Counted from the first letter of the stretch, positions 47,357-57,662 are shown. The stretch is 64,000 bases of DNA from Turicibacter faecis (GCF_037076425.1 NZ_AP028127.1:2353501-2417500), one strand, 5' to 3'. The notes: a model not told the origin generated them from the letters alone. Translations and numbers: made by a program.

Positions 47357-49228
47357 TTACTTATTAAATCTTCCAGATTCAATATAAACCATTAAAATTG
47401 AAATATCCGCTGGATTTACTCCCGAAATACGGCTAGCCTGTCCAATTGTTAATGGACGTACATCTTTAAGTTTTTGTTTCGCTTCTATAGCAAGATTTGG
47501 AACATCATCGTAGTCAATTGAAATGGGGATTTTCTTTTCTTCAACCTTACGCAATTTTTCTACCTGTTGAAGAGCCTTATTAATATATCCTTCATACTTA
47601 ACCTGAATTTCAACTTGCTCAATAACTTCTTTAGAAATATCCACATTTTTTTCATCGATAAGGTTGTGGATATGTGTGTAAGTTATTTCAGGGCGCTTTA
47701 ATAAATCAATTGCTGTAATCCCATCTTTCAGTGGAGAAGAAGGAATACTTAATAAATACTCATTAGTATTTCCCTTCGGAGTAATTTTAATCATCGATAA
47801 ACGTTCTTTTTCTAATGCGATAGCTTCTTTCTTATTTAAGAATTTTTTATACTTTTCTTCACTTACCAATCCAACCTGGTAACCATACTCTCTTAACCTC
47901 ATATCTGCATTATCATGACGTAATAACAAGCGATACTCCGCGCGAGAAGTTAATAAACGATAAGGTTCTAATGTCCCTTTTGTAACTAAATCATCTATTA
48001 AAACCCCAATATACGCCTCACTTCTTTTCAAGATTAACGGGTCTTTCCCTTGAATTCGTAATGCGGCATTAATTCCTGCCATAATTCCCTGACCGGCCGC
48101 CTCTTCATAACCACTTGTTCCATTAATCTGCCCTGCAGTATACAAATTTTTTACTAATTTCGTTTCTAGAGATGGCCATAATTGCGTAGGTTTGATGGCA
48201 TCATACTCAATCGCATAGGCATATTTAACAATTCGACAATTTTCAAGTCCTGGTATTGTTCTAATCATTTTTTCTTGAATATCACGTGGTAAGCTACTTG
48301 AAAATCCCTGAACATAGATTTCAGGAATATGTTTACTTTCAGGCTCTAAAAAAATCTGATGTCTTGGTTTATCATTAAAACGAACTATTTTATCTTCAAT
48401 TGAAGGACAATAACGAGGACCAACCCCTTCAACGGCACCTGAATACATCGATGAGCGTTCTAGATTTTCCATTATAATGTGGTGTGTATCCTCTCCAGTA
48501 TAGGTTAAATAGCATGGAACTTGATTTTCTAACGGTAGGTGGTCAACGGTGTCGAAACTAAACGATCGAATGACGTTATCACCAGGTTGAATTTCAGTTT
48601 TCGAGAAATCAACACTATCCGCTGCTACACGTGGAGGGGTTCCTGTTTTTAAACGAAATAACTCAAAACCTAATTCCTTTAAATTATTTGATAAACCTAA
48701 CGAGGTTTTTGCTCCGTCTGGACCACTTAAAGTGATTTCGTCACTAATCATTACTTTAGAATGCATATATGTACCCGTAGTAAGAATGACAGCTTTTGAT
48801 AAAATCTTTTCTCCACTCTCTAACTGAACCCCTTTTACCTCTCCACTTTCGACAAGTAAGTTATCCACAATTTCTTCTATTACATCTAAATTTTCTTGGG
48901 ATAAAACCGTCTTTTGCATTTCGCGTGGATAATCCACTTTGTCTGCCTGTGCCCTTAGTGCGCGAACGGCCGGACCCTTGCCTGTATTCAACATTCTCAT
49001 CTGAATATGTGTTTTATCCGTATTAACCCCCATTTCACCGCCCAGGGCATCGATTTCGCGAACAACAATTCCTTTTGCCGGTCCCCCAATAGCTGGGTTA
49101 CAAGGCATATGACCAATGCGACTAATATCTCCTGTTATCATCAAGGTTTTACACCCCATCCGCGATGGTGCCAATGCTGCTTCAATACCAGCATGTCCTC
49201 CACCGACAACGATTACATCATATATCAT
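47357..49228 (-). CDS. mnmG: tRNA uridine-5-carboxymethylaminomethyl modification enzyme MnmG
   Basis: FAD-dependent partner of MnmE in wobble-uridine modification. 623 residues: [18 protein letters not shown] (FAD site), [11 protein letters not shown] and [14 protein letters not shown]. Start ATG 49228 has AAGGAG 9 bases upstream; an ATG 13 codons upstream is less likely. Unusually, mnmE is 5 kb away on the far side of dnaA and oriented in the opposite direction. Confidence 0.95.
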   Translation of the reverse strand: MIYDVIVVGGGHAGIEAALAPSRMGCKTLMITGDISRIGHMPCNPAIGGPAKGIVVREIDALGGEMGVNTDKTHIQMRMLNTGKGPAVRALRAQADKVDYPREMQKTVLSQENLDVIEEIVDNLLVESGEVKGVQLESGEKILSKAVILTTGTYMHSKVMISDEITLSGPDGAKTSLGLSNNLKELGFELFRLKTGTPPRVAADSVDFSKTEIQPGDNVIRSFSFDTVDHLPLENQVPCYLTYTGEDTHHIIMENLERSSMYSGAVEGVGPRYCPSIEDKIVRFNDKPRHQIFLEPESKHIPEIYVQGFSSSLPRDIQEKMIRTIPGLENCRIVKYAYAIEYDAIKPTQLWPSLETKLVKNLYTAGQINGTSGYEEAAGQGIMAGINAALRIQGKDPLILKRSEAYIGVLIDDLVTKGTLEPYRLLTSRAEYRLLLRHDNADMRLREYGYQVGLVSEEKYKKFLNKKEAIALEKERLSMIKITPKGNTNEYLLSIPSSPLKDGITAIDLLKRPEITYTHIHNLIDEKNVDISKEVIEQVEIQVKYEGYINKALQQVEKLRKVEEKKIPISIDYDDVPNLAIEAKQKLKDVRPLTIGQASRISGVNPADISILMVYIESGRFNK

Positions 49229-50107
49229 CAACTTCAACTCCTTATACAAAGATATTTTTTCATTCAACGTAACTATTTCATTTTACCTCTAAATGTCGAC
49301 AATAAACAAGAAAAAAGAATATATCCCCTACATAGGCGGCTTTTTATCCCTTTTTTTCAACGAAATACAACATTTTATTTCAAAAAATAAATTACTTAAG
49401 AATTGAGTTTAATGAATTTCAGTATAAAATAATTGTTTTTTTATGTTCACCCCTGCATAATATAAATATCTATATTTTATATCAAAAACATCCCCCTTAA
49501 TAAAACGACATTTTTTATTAATTAAACATTTTTTATATGAGATAAAAAGAGTGATTACTCATATTTTATGAAGATTGTCCATAATCCTCTCAATATAGTA
49601 CATAACTCACACCGCAGATTTACCTAGAAAAACCACTCAAACTTCTATTTAACATTCATATAAATATCATCCAAAATCGATCCTTTTTAAATCCAAACAA
49701 GACTGTTGCCTCTTTTCGAGGGAGGTATAAATGAAATTAATCTTTTTTAAAATTAGATGAAGACGGAAGAAATGAAAGATACTTATACTTATTTATGAAC
49801 TGATTATATTTCATGGTGCATTCAATTATTTTAATTTTTTTGATCTCACAACAACGATAATCATCAATTTTATGTAATTATAAAGCTAACCCCCTCATTT
49901 ATCCACAAATCAAAAATGTGGATAAGTTATTATTTCTCCGTTTATTAAATCACCAACTTTATTTTACAATACGATTGTTACGTAAACCCAAACGATATAT
50001 TTTTACTAACGGCAGATTTACCCGTAACAATAACTTCCCCTACAAGCTTGTTTTTATCAATTCGTTTTATTATTGATGATTTTTATTTTTATTATTCATT
50101 ATTTTTA
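49229..50107. other. AT-rich dnaN-mnmG intergenic region with DnaA boxes
   Basis: About 880 bases with no convincing gene. It contains a convergent pair of perfect DnaA boxes (49899-49925) and a sigma-A-like promoter for mnmG (TTGTTT, 18 bp, TAAAAT near 49282-49312). It lies at the junction where the gene order departs from the Bacillus pattern. Confidence 0.6.
49899..49925. promoter_or_regulatory. Inverted pair of perfect DnaA boxes downstream of dnaN
   Basis: TTATCCACA (49899-49907) and TGTGGATAA (49917-49925), 9 bp apart and opposite in arrangement to the pair at 45542. Confidence 0.75.
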
Positions 50108-50139
50108 TAAAAAAAAGAGCCAATTGGCTCTTTTTTTAT
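50108..50139 (-). terminator. Terminator of the dnaA-dnaN unit
   Basis: AAAAAAAGAGCCAATTGGCTCTTTTTTT, an uninterrupted palindromic stem at the dnaN stop. Confidence 0.85.
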
Positions 50140-51272
50140 TCTGTTCGAATTGGAACAATAAGTTGAATTGTCGTCTCATCGTACTGATCTCGAAGAATAA
50201 ATGGATACATATCTCCGTTAAAACTCATAATTACGCTTGATTTATTGATTGCTTTAAGAGCATCCAAGATGAATAAAGCACTACAAGCAATTCTTAATTC
50301 TCCTCCTGAAATCATTTCCACTTGGACCTCTTCCTCAACCTTTCCAATTGCCGGATAGTTAGCTGTAATTAGCATTTTATTTTCATTAGGTAAAATATTT
50401 AATTTGACAACCTTCGATTCTTGATCACGGGCAATCAAGGCAGCACGGTCAAAAGCCTCATATAATTCATGATAATTAGCCTTAATCTCAATCCCAAATG
50501 TTGTAGGAACAAAATCTTTAGTTTCTGGATATTCTCCATCTAGCAATCTTGATTGAAAAGAAATATTTCCAATCTGGAAAAGTACCTGGTTATGTGCTAA
50601 GTATACGTCAATTGCATCATGCGAATCATCTAAAATTTTTGATAATTCAATTAAACTACGTCCTGGAATAACAATATTAAAAGGTTCATGCAGCTTATTT
50701 AGTGGAATTACTTTTTTTGATAAGCGGTAACTATCTGTTGCAATACACATCAGTTCATCAGCATCATACCTGAAGTTCACCCCAGTTAAAACCGGCCTGT
50801 TTTCAATATGTGCAGTTGAAAAAACTGTCTGTCTTATAATCGTTTTTAACAATTGTTTTTCTAAATGAATCGGGTTATCATGTTTAATCAGTTCAATGTT
50901 CGGATATTCCGAAACATCTAATCCATTTAAGGTATACTCACTACGTCCACATTTAATAATGACATAATGTCCCTCAAAGGTGCTAATTTCTATGATATCC
51001 CCATTTAATTTCTTTATAATTTCAATAAAATATTTTCCTGGGATAATAATTGATCCAATCGAGTCAATCTGTATTACTTGTGTATCATTAACCTCTAACG
51101 GTAAAAACGTATTAATTGTAATATCTGAATCACTCGTAGTTAGATATAATCCTTCTTCAGAAACAACAAATTTGATTCCCATCAATGCAGGAAGAGGCGT
51201 TTTTGATGGAATCGCCTTACTAATATAAGACAGTTGGGTTAACAATAAATGACGATCAATCTTAATTTTCAT
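50136..51272 (-). CDS. dnaN: DNA polymerase III beta clamp
   Basis: Sliding clamp, 378 residues, three similar domains. Contains VVSEEGLYLTTSDSDITI and PVLTGVNFRYDADELMCIAT, with the MYPFILR-type C-terminal end typical of DnaN. ATG 51272 has AGGAG 8 bases upstream; the GTG three codons earlier overlaps it. Follows dnaA after 180 bp that also contain DnaA-like boxes. Confidence 0.96.
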   Translation of the reverse strand: MKIKIDRHLLLTQLSYISKAIPSKTPLPALMGIKFVVSEEGLYLTTSDSDITINTFLPLEVNDTQVIQIDSIGSIIIPGKYFIEIIKKLNGDIIEISTFEGHYVIIKCGRSEYTLNGLDVSEYPNIELIKHDNPIHLEKQLLKTIIRQTVFSTAHIENRPVLTGVNFRYDADELMCIATDSYRLSKKVIPLNKLHEPFNIVIPGRSLIELSKILDDSHDAIDVYLAHNQVLFQIGNISFQSRLLDGEYPETKDFVPTTFGIEIKANYHELYEAFDRAALIARDQESKVVKLNILPNENKMLITANYPAIGKVEEEVQVEMISGGELRIACSALFILDALKAINKSSVIMSFNGDMYPFILRDQYDETTIQLIVPIRTE

Positions 51273-51281
51273 CTGAATCAC

Positions 51282-51452
51282 TCCTATATAGTTATATATT
51301 ATTGCTGTTTAATAATCTTTTTAGTAATAAAATTTGTGGATATAGGGGATAAGGCTATCAAACCAAATAATAACAGTATCGGCACCCTGTGTGTAATATG
51401 TTGATATTATGTTGATAAATTAGCCCTTCATCTTCAAACCCATGTGTATAAC
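51282..51452. other. dnaA-dnaN spacer with DnaA boxes
   Basis: Contains TGTGGATAT (51335-51343) and TGTGTATAA (51443-51451). As in B. subtilis, the origin may be bipartite with box clusters on both sides of dnaA. Confidence 0.5.
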
Positions 51453-52799
51453 TTATGATAATGTTTGTTTTAAGTCACTAATAGCCTTCTTTAAATCCGT
51501 ATTATCCTTTAACTCTTTTTCTATTTTTTCGCATCCATGCATAATCGTTGTATGATCCCGCCCGCTAAATGCTTCACCAATTTTAGGAAATGAACTACCC
51601 GTTAATTCCCGAGTTAAAAACATGGCCACTTGTCTTGCATAAGCAATATTTTTTTTACGTTTTTTAGATAAAATATCCGCAACAGATACGTCGTAATAAG
51701 CCCCAACCTCTTTAATAATGTTATTTACATCAACTTTTGATTTTTTTTGCTCAGCCCTAAATAAATCTCTTAATGCTTCATTAGCTAATTCAATAGTGAA
51801 ATCTGAGTTATTAATTGTCGCATAAAAAATTAATCTTTTTAAAGCTCCTTCTAATGTACGCACATTACTGTTAAATTTACTTGCGATAAACTCTAACACC
51901 TCTTCAGGAAATTCCTCTAAATTAATATTCTCCCCGGCCAATTTTTTTTTCATAATTTCTATACGTGTTTGGGTATCCGGAATTTGAATATCTGCTTGTA
52001 ATCCCCACTCAAACCTCGAAGTTAAACGATCCATAATATCCTTCAAATCTGATGCCGGACGATCCGATGTAATAACAATTTGCTTATTACTATTATACAA
52101 TTCATTAAATGTATTGAAGAATTCTGTTTGAGTTTGTTCTTTTTTGGACAAAAACTGTATGTCGTCTATTAAAAGAACGTCGATATTTCGATATTTTTCT
52201 TTAAAAGATTCAAAATTATTATCTAATGTTGCATGACGGTAATCGTCAATAAACTTTTCAGAGGTACAGTATAAAATTCTCGACGAAGGATTATCATCTA
52301 AAATGAAATTTCCTATCGCTTGCATTAAATGGGTTTTTCCTAGTCCAACACCACCAAATATATATAAAGGATTCGCAACTTCCCCTGGTCGTTCAGCCAC
52401 TTGAAGAGCAATCATGTACGCGAGTCGATTGCTTTTTCCAGCAACAAAACGATCAAAAGTGTATGTTGTATTTAAATTACCTCGATAATATTTTGGCAAA
52501 TTAGGATCTGGCTTCGTTAAATCAAATGCCTGTTGATCATTTTTCACATAATCGGCAGTAATAAATTTAACATCATAATTTAAACCAGATACCTCTGCTA
52601 TCATCTCTACAACTTCTTTTAAATAAAATTTATCTAGCATAAATTGTTCGTGATTGTTTTGAACAATAACGTACATTTTGTTATTTTTTATTTTATAAAC
52701 CTTCTTAGGCGTGCTAAAGAACATATCAAAAGATTGTTGTGAAATATTTGACTTTAAACGATCAATAGCATCATCCCATATTCGTTGATATTTTTCCAC
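51453..52799 (-). CDS. dnaA: Replication initiator DnaA
   Basis: 448 residues: domain I (1-75), linker, AAA+ domain with FGGVGLGKTHLMQAIGN (about 146-162) and VLLIDDIQFLSKKEQTQTEF, and domain IV with the DnaA-box-binding signature SGRDHTTIMHGCEKIEKEL (about 417-435). I start it at the GTG at 52799: GAGG sits 8 bases upstream, whereas the GTG at 52808 overlaps that ribosome site. A TATAAT at about 52838 on the minus strand is the likely promoter. Confidence 0.96.
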   Translation of the reverse strand: MEKYQRIWDDAIDRLKSNISQQSFDMFFSTPKKVYKIKNNKMYVIVQNNHEQFMLDKFYLKEVVEMIAEVSGLNYDVKFITADYVKNDQQAFDLTKPDPNLPKYYRGNLNTTYTFDRFVAGKSNRLAYMIALQVAERPGEVANPLYIFGGVGLGKTHLMQAIGNFILDDNPSSRILYCTSEKFIDDYRHATLDNNFESFKEKYRNIDVLLIDDIQFLSKKEQTQTEFFNTFNELYNSNKQIVITSDRPASDLKDIMDRLTSRFEWGLQADIQIPDTQTRIEIMKKKLAGENINLEEFPEEVLEFIASKFNSNVRTLEGALKRLIFYATINNSDFTIELANEALRDLFRAEQKKSKVDVNNIIKEVGAYYDVSVADILSKKRKKNIAYARQVAMFLTRELTGSSFPKIGEAFSGRDHTTIMHGCEKIEKELKDNTDLKKAISDLKQTLS

Positions 52800-52809
52800 C
52801 GTGTACACC

Positions 52810-53200
52810 TCATCTTAGAGTCTCTTCTATCAACATTATAGCATAACAAAATGTTAAAGAAGTCCACAAACTATAAAAAAAAATAAAAACTTATTAACAT
52901 CTTGTGGATATTATTAAAATCAATACATATTACTACACTTTTCGACAACAAAAGGTGGATAAACTATTCTGATTTTATTGATATTATCAACGTTTCTATT
53001 ATTTATCCTCATATCCACATGTCATATAATCAACAAATTGTCGAAATGTTGATTATATTGTGGAAAGTGAGATAAAATTAACACTATATCTATGTTTATT
53101 AACATATCCACATGTGTATATAATTTTTATTATCTGGACAATATATAGGTGCTTATGCAAAAAGTAATGTTTGACTTTCTTTTGAATATTTACTATAATA
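52810..53200. other. Predicted replication origin (oriC), dnaA-rpmH intergenic region
   Basis: About 390 AT-rich bases between divergent dnaA and rpmH, the standard Firmicutes origin position. DnaA-box-like 9-mers: TGTGGATAT (52903-52911), GGTGGATAA (52954-52962), TTATCCTCA (53003-53011), ATATCCACA (53011-53019 and 53104-53112) and TGTGTATAT (53113-53121). Two 0A-box-like sequences lie among them: TTTTCGACAA (52939-52948) and TTGTCGAAAT (53038-53047). Confidence 0.8.
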
Positions 53201-53242
53201 TTGAATTATGCTATGGTATAAGACTCTTAGGAGGTGTTATAG

Positions 53243-53377
53243 ATGAAACGTACTTGGCAACCTAACAAACGTAAACGTGCAAAAACTCATGGTTTCCGCG
53301 CTCGTATGGCAACACCAGGAGGACGTAATGTTTTAGCGCGTCGCCGTAAAAAGGGTAGAAAAGTGTTATGTGCATAA
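53243..53377 (+). CDS. rpmH: Ribosomal protein L34
   Basis: 44 residues, highly basic: [20 protein letters not shown] then [26 protein letters not shown] precedes the ATG by 8 bases. First gene rightward of the origin, upstream of rnpA. Confidence 0.97.
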   Translation: MKRTWQPNKRKRAKTHGFRARMATPGGRNVLARRRKKGRKVLCA

Positions 53378-53405
53378 GACCACTCTTTAAAGTGGTCTTT
53401 TTACT
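53377..53405 (+). terminator. Hairpin between rpmH and rnpA
   Basis: AAGACCACT / AGTGGTCTTTTT stem with a short loop. It probably attenuates rnpA relative to rpmH. Confidence 0.8.
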
Positions 53406-53432
53406 ATATAAAAAACTATAGCGGGTGAGCTA

Positions 53433-53777
53433 ATGCAAAAAAAATATCGAATTAAAAAAAGTACCGAAATAGAAAAGGTAATGAAGCGTGGTCGTTCAAG
53501 GGCAAATTCTTATTTCATTATATATAAATGTATTAACAAGGAAATAGCTAATCCCCGGTTAGCCGTTTCTGTGGGAAAAAAGGTCGGAAAAGCCTTTGAA
53601 CGCAATAAGGTCAAACGATACATTCGAAATATTACTATAGAACATCTAAATGAGATAAACCCTGATTATGACTATTTTGTTATTGCACGAAAAGGTGTAA
53701 AGGAATTAGATTATGCCGAATGTAAGTACCAATTAGAGCAACTATATAAAAAGATCGGAATGATCCCAAAGTCATAA
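53433..53777 (+). CDS. rnpA: Ribonuclease P protein component
   Basis: 114-residue RNase P protein for tRNA 5' maturation. The family motif RNKVKRYIRN lies at about residues 65-74, and RSRANSYFIIYKC and FVIARKG complete the pattern. GGGTGAG precedes the ATG. Confidence 0.95.
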   Translation: MQKKYRIKKSTEIEKVMKRGRSRANSYFIIYKCINKEIANPRLAVSVGKKVGKAFERNKVKRYIRNITIEHLNEINPDYDYFVIARKGVKELDYAECKYQLEQLYKKIGMIPKS

Positions 53778-53782
53778 ATATA

Positions 53783-53825
53783 AAAAACGTCAAAATAGAC
53801 CTCAAATGGGGTCTATTTTGACGTT
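53783..53825 (+). terminator. Strong terminator after rnpA
   Basis: AAACGTCAAAATAGACC pairs with GGTCTATTTTGACGTTT (17-bp stem). It ends the transcript where yidC and jag would normally follow. Confidence 0.9.
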
Positions 53826-53886
53826 TCACTAACCCAAATGTTAAAATAAATTATTATTTAACTATACTAGTTTCGGAGGTGTTTGC

Positions 53887-55245
53887 ATGTTTCAAGATAC
53901 AATCGCAGGTATTGCCACTGCCATGGGAGAGGGAGCTATCTCTATTATTCGTGTCAGCGGTAAGGATGCCATATCCATTACAAATAAGTTATTGAATGGG
54001 CGAGATTTACATAAAGCTCAAAGTCACACGATTAACTACGGTTTTATATACAATCCCGAAACGGGAGAAAAGGTTGATGAAGTGCTAATTTCAGTGATGC
54101 GTGCTCCACGCACCTTTACTGCCGAAGATGTTGTTGAAATAAATTGTCACGGTGGGATATTGGTAACAAATAAAATTCTTGAATTGCTATTGGTTGCCGG
54201 AGCACGAGTCGCTGATCCCGGAGAGTTTACAAAAAGGGCATTTTTAAATGGTAGAATCGATTTAGCCCAAGCGGAATCTATTATGGATATCATCCATGCT
54301 AAAAGTGAACAATCATTATCTCTGGCCTTGAATGGATTAGATGGTAGAATATCACGTCTAATTAAGGAAATGCGCGAGGAAATATTGAACATTATTGCGA
54401 ATATAGAGGTTAATATCGATTACCCAGAGTATGATGATGTAGAGGAGATGACTTCCGAATTACTACTTCCTCTTTCCATGAAGATAAGGGAAAAAATGAT
54501 TAAGCTTTTGGAAACTGCTAAAACTGGACAAATTTTAAGAGATGGAATTAAAACTGCAATTATTGGACGACCAAACGTAGGAAAATCAAGTCTACTTAAT
54601 CAGTTGATGCGGGAGGAAAAGGCAATTGTAACGGATATAGCTGGGACTACCAGGGATACTGTTGAAGGATATATAAATGTTGGTGGATTAACACTTAATT
54701 TAATTGATACAGCTGGAATACGGGAAACAACAGATATTGTGGAAGCTATTGGCGTAGAAAAGTCGAAAAAAATATTAAGTGAAGCACAACTAATCTTACT
54801 CGTTTTAAATAATAATGAACCACTAACAGATCAAGATAGACAGTTATTAAAACTTACAGATGAAAAAAAACGAATTATTATTTTGAATAAAACAGACTTA
54901 GAATCTAATATTGAACGTAATGAAATTCCTAACTATATTGAAACTTCAATGGTTTTAGATGAGGGTATTGAACTTTTAGAAAATAGTATTAAAGAAATGT
55001 TTGAGCTAGGAGAGATAGGTTCTACGGATATGACCTATATATCAAATGCTCGTCATATCGCTAAATTAAAGCAGGCCCTTACCTCCCTCGAAGATGCAAT
55101 TGAAGCGATGAAAATAGGGATGCTTGTGGATATGGTTGAAATTGATATAAAAAATGCCTGGCATATTCTTGGGGAAATTCTCGGGGAAGATATTGGAGAT
55201 GCATTACTAGATGAATTATTTAGTAAATTTTGTTTAGGAAAATAA
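53887..55245 (+). CDS. mnmE: tRNA modification GTPase MnmE
   Basis: 452 residues. N-terminal tetrahydrofolate-binding domain (FTAEDVVEINCHGG, GEFTKRAFLNGRIDLAQAES), G domain with GRPNVGKSSLLN (about 226-237), IAGTTRDTVEG, DTAGIRET and NKTDLE, and the C-terminal FCLGK with its essential Cys. Works with MnmG. GGAGG precedes the ATG by 7 bases. Separated from rnpA by a strong terminator. Confidence 0.96.
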   Translation: MFQDTIAGIATAMGEGAISIIRVSGKDAISITNKLLNGRDLHKAQSHTINYGFIYNPETGEKVDEVLISVMRAPRTFTAEDVVEINCHGGILVTNKILELLLVAGARVADPGEFTKRAFLNGRIDLAQAESIMDIIHAKSEQSLSLALNGLDGRISRLIKEMREEILNIIANIEVNIDYPEYDDVEEMTSELLLPLSMKIREKMIKLLETAKTGQILRDGIKTAIIGRPNVGKSSLLNQLMREEKAIVTDIAGTTRDTVEGYINVGGLTLNLIDTAGIRETTDIVEAIGVEKSKKILSEAQLILLVLNNNEPLTDQDRQLLKLTDEKKRIIILNKTDLESNIERNEIPNYIETSMVLDEGIELLENSIKEMFELGEIGSTDMTYISNARHIAKLKQALTSLEDAIEAMKIGMLVDMVEIDIKNAWHILGEILGEDIGDALLDELFSKFCLGK

Positions 55246-55817
55246 ATCAAAATGTAATTAAAATAAGTACACAAGTCAAACTTAATAAAATACTTTTTAA
55301 ACGAAGCTATTTGAATAAGAATAGTTTCGTTTTTTTCTTTTATTTGTTATTTTTAAGGTTGGTTCGATGAAGAAATAAGGCCTGTTATGGATGTTTTTAA
55401 ATGTAATTTTATTTAATACTTTATTTCTTATCTATTAAGTGTATTAGCACTTTATTATATATAACGAGTGTGCCTATAGAAAAAAGAAACACTTAAATAA
55501 GTATTAGAAGGGTGAACAGTAATCGACAATATAAAACATTATGCGATAAAACATACACAGCATGTGTGTATAAATTTTAAATACATCAACAGTTTATTAA
55601 CAAGATATCTACAATCTAAAATATGATAATATCAATAAATTTAGGGTTTATCCCCAATATCCACATATATTATTTTTATTATTATTAAAAAAAGAAAAAA
55701 TATATTATCGAATTATGTAGAAACTTGTTATTTATCTCGAGATAACGTCGAAAAAAGAAAAAAACAGTTATTTTGTAAGAAAATGAGTTATATCGCTTGA
55801 ATTCCGAGAGTTTTAAA
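55246..55817. other. AT-rich intergenic region downstream of mnmE
   Basis: About 570 bases. Starts with the mnmE terminator, then very AT-rich DNA with DnaA-box-like words (TTATCCCCA and ATATCCACA near 55650-55670, GTGTGTATAAA near 55565). No gene seen. The IS4-like element begins at its right edge. Confidence 0.5.
55299..55338 (+). terminator. Terminator of mnmE
   Basis: AAACGAAGCTATT / AATAGTTTCGTTTTTTT stem with an 8-base loop. Confidence 0.85.
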
Positions 55818-55824
55818 CTTTAAA
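55818..55824. repeat. 7-bp target-site duplication, left
   Basis: CTTTAAA, repeated at 57200-57206 outside the right end of the IS4-like element. Confidence 0.75.
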
Positions 55825-57199
55825 CTATTAATGTGCAATTTTTAAGAAAAATTTTCCAAGGAATGAAAATACACTTACCCTATGCAATTTTCAACTCTTC
55901 AAAAATGGTTTTTAATTCCACACCTTTTTGAGCTTTATGATAAATTAATTTCACTAATTCTTGTTTTTGCTTTCGTTGACACTGGCGTAAACTGTCACCC
56001 AAACAACGATTATTTAACGTTATTCGTTTTAAATAAAGGTAAACGAATTGAATCATTAACATCAATCGTTTAATCCCTTGTAAAGTTCGAATTTGATAGT
56101 TCCCCATTCCGAAATTTTGCTTCACTTCTCGGAAGAAAATTTCAATAGGCCAACGTTTAGTATAGTGTTTAAGTAGTTGTTTGGCAGACATTTTCAAATC
56201 ATGACTCATAAAACAACGTAAAGCTTTTTCTTCCAAAGGAGCCGTTTGGCGCAACTTAAAATGATTTGGACGACATGTCCCCCTCTTATTCGTCCCTTAT
56301 ATAGATACGTATAATAACGCTCAGATCCGACGGTCACTAAGTCGAGATCATGAAGGGATAATGTTTTCGCAAATTGTTTCAGTTGAATTCCGTTGGGACG
56401 GTAACCTTTAGGAAGAATGATTCGATTCGTTTTAATCGCTCCTAAATAATGAAACCCGACTTGCTTAGCCGTTTGAAGGAGAGCTTCACACGTATACCAA
56501 CTATCCGCTAAGACATAGCCTTTATAGGGAGGTTTGGGTAATTCCATCAGAGCTCTTCGAACGAGTTCGATTTTACTCTGTTTCTCTTTTTCATAGGGAA
56601 TGATTTGATAAGGAAGAATTAAATCCTCACATTGAAGCATCAAGGCGACAAATTGATGACCATAAACGTGTTGATGATGAAGATGAGAAAAGTGCCAGCT
56701 ACATCCTTGAATAGGATGTGTTGCCCGTGACGAAGGTTTAGTTTTAACACAAGTCGTATCATCAACCATCACGTAAATAGGTTGTTGAGTTTGATAAGAA
56801 CGCTGATAGATACAGGATAAAACATAGGTTTGAATCTGGTGACTGATCGCCTCCTCATCCCAAGGACTATCCGTTAAAAATCGTCCAAAACTTGTCCGAT
56901 GACAGTGTTTAACGGCAGAGATTTTCCCCTGATAATTTTCCTGAATCATCAAGTTTAGAAACTGGTTAACATGATTAAACTGAGGTTTAGATAAGAATAA
57001 ATCTAAATCAAGTTGTTTTAAAAATTTGAAAATTGAATTTGAATCTGATATAATACTATCCATGAACATTAACTTAATTCCCCCTCGTTAATTGGTTGTA
57101 GGAGACTTAATTATACAGGGATTTAAGTTAATGTTTTTTCTTTTTTTACTGGTATTTTATAGCTGGAAATTAATTGGAAGTAGTTTTGCACATTAATAG
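55825..57199 (-). mobile_element. IS4-superfamily insertion sequence, about 1375 bp
   Basis: Terminal inverted repeats of 14 bp, CTATTAATGTGCAA at the left and its complement TTGCACATTAATAG at the right. Flanked by CTTTAAA duplications. The single transposase frame is split by a shift at a G5 run. Inserted between mnmE and asnS. Confidence 0.85.
55880..57069 (-). pseudogene. IS4-like DDE transposase, frameshifted
   Basis: The first part (57069 to about 56283) carries the first Asp (VMVDDTTCVKTK, about residue 107) and the second (VLADSWYTCEALL, about 190). The second part (about 56278 to 55880) is in another frame and carries the Glu motif IEIFFREVKQNFG. The junction is at GAGGGGGACATG (C5 on the plus strand, 56279-56283); one extra G, or a -1 slip, would restore RGGTCRPNHFKLRQTAPLEE. 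Either a recent one-base loss or programmed slippage; I favour mutation, as IS4 relatives usually have one continuous frame. Confidence 0.8.
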
Positions 57200-57206
57200 C
57201 TTTAAA
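57200..57206. repeat. 7-bp target-site duplication, right
   Basis: CTTTAAA, matching 55818-55824. Confidence 0.75.
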
Positions 57207-57660
57207 TATTTAAGATCACTTGTGTTTAATCTCTATAATTCGACAAAAACAAACACCTTATTCACATAGTTGTTGATAATAATCGACATATATCAACAAC
57301 TTGTCTACAATTTATTCACATCCAAAAACATCGTTAAATCGACACTTTAGTACACTTATCCACTGTATCCCCAACGTTTATTATTGATTTTATTATTTAA
57401 ACAAAATATTATTAATTATTGCATTTTGCGACTAAAAGCATTATTTTTTGACATATGACAACAGATTCTTTGTATCGAAGTTTAGGTGAAATAATAAAAA
57501 AATAATATTTTAAAAAATAAAATAAAAGGACTAGCGAAAATAATCAAATTTAAATTCTGCAAAATAAAACATAAATTAACATAATTCACGTTATTGCAAA
57601 AATTTTATTATTTTGTCGAAGAAGGTGTTTGGAGTATAGGATAAATATTCGATGAGTAAA
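57207..57660. other. AT-rich intergenic region before asnS
   Basis: About 450 bases with no gene. DnaA-box-like TTATTCACA (near 57311-57319) and TTATCCACT (near 57357-57365), and 0A-box-like TTCGACAAA (57239-57247) and TTTTGTCGAA (57611-57620). Contiguous with 55246-55817 before IS insertion. Confidence 0.5.
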
Positions 57661-57662
57661 TA

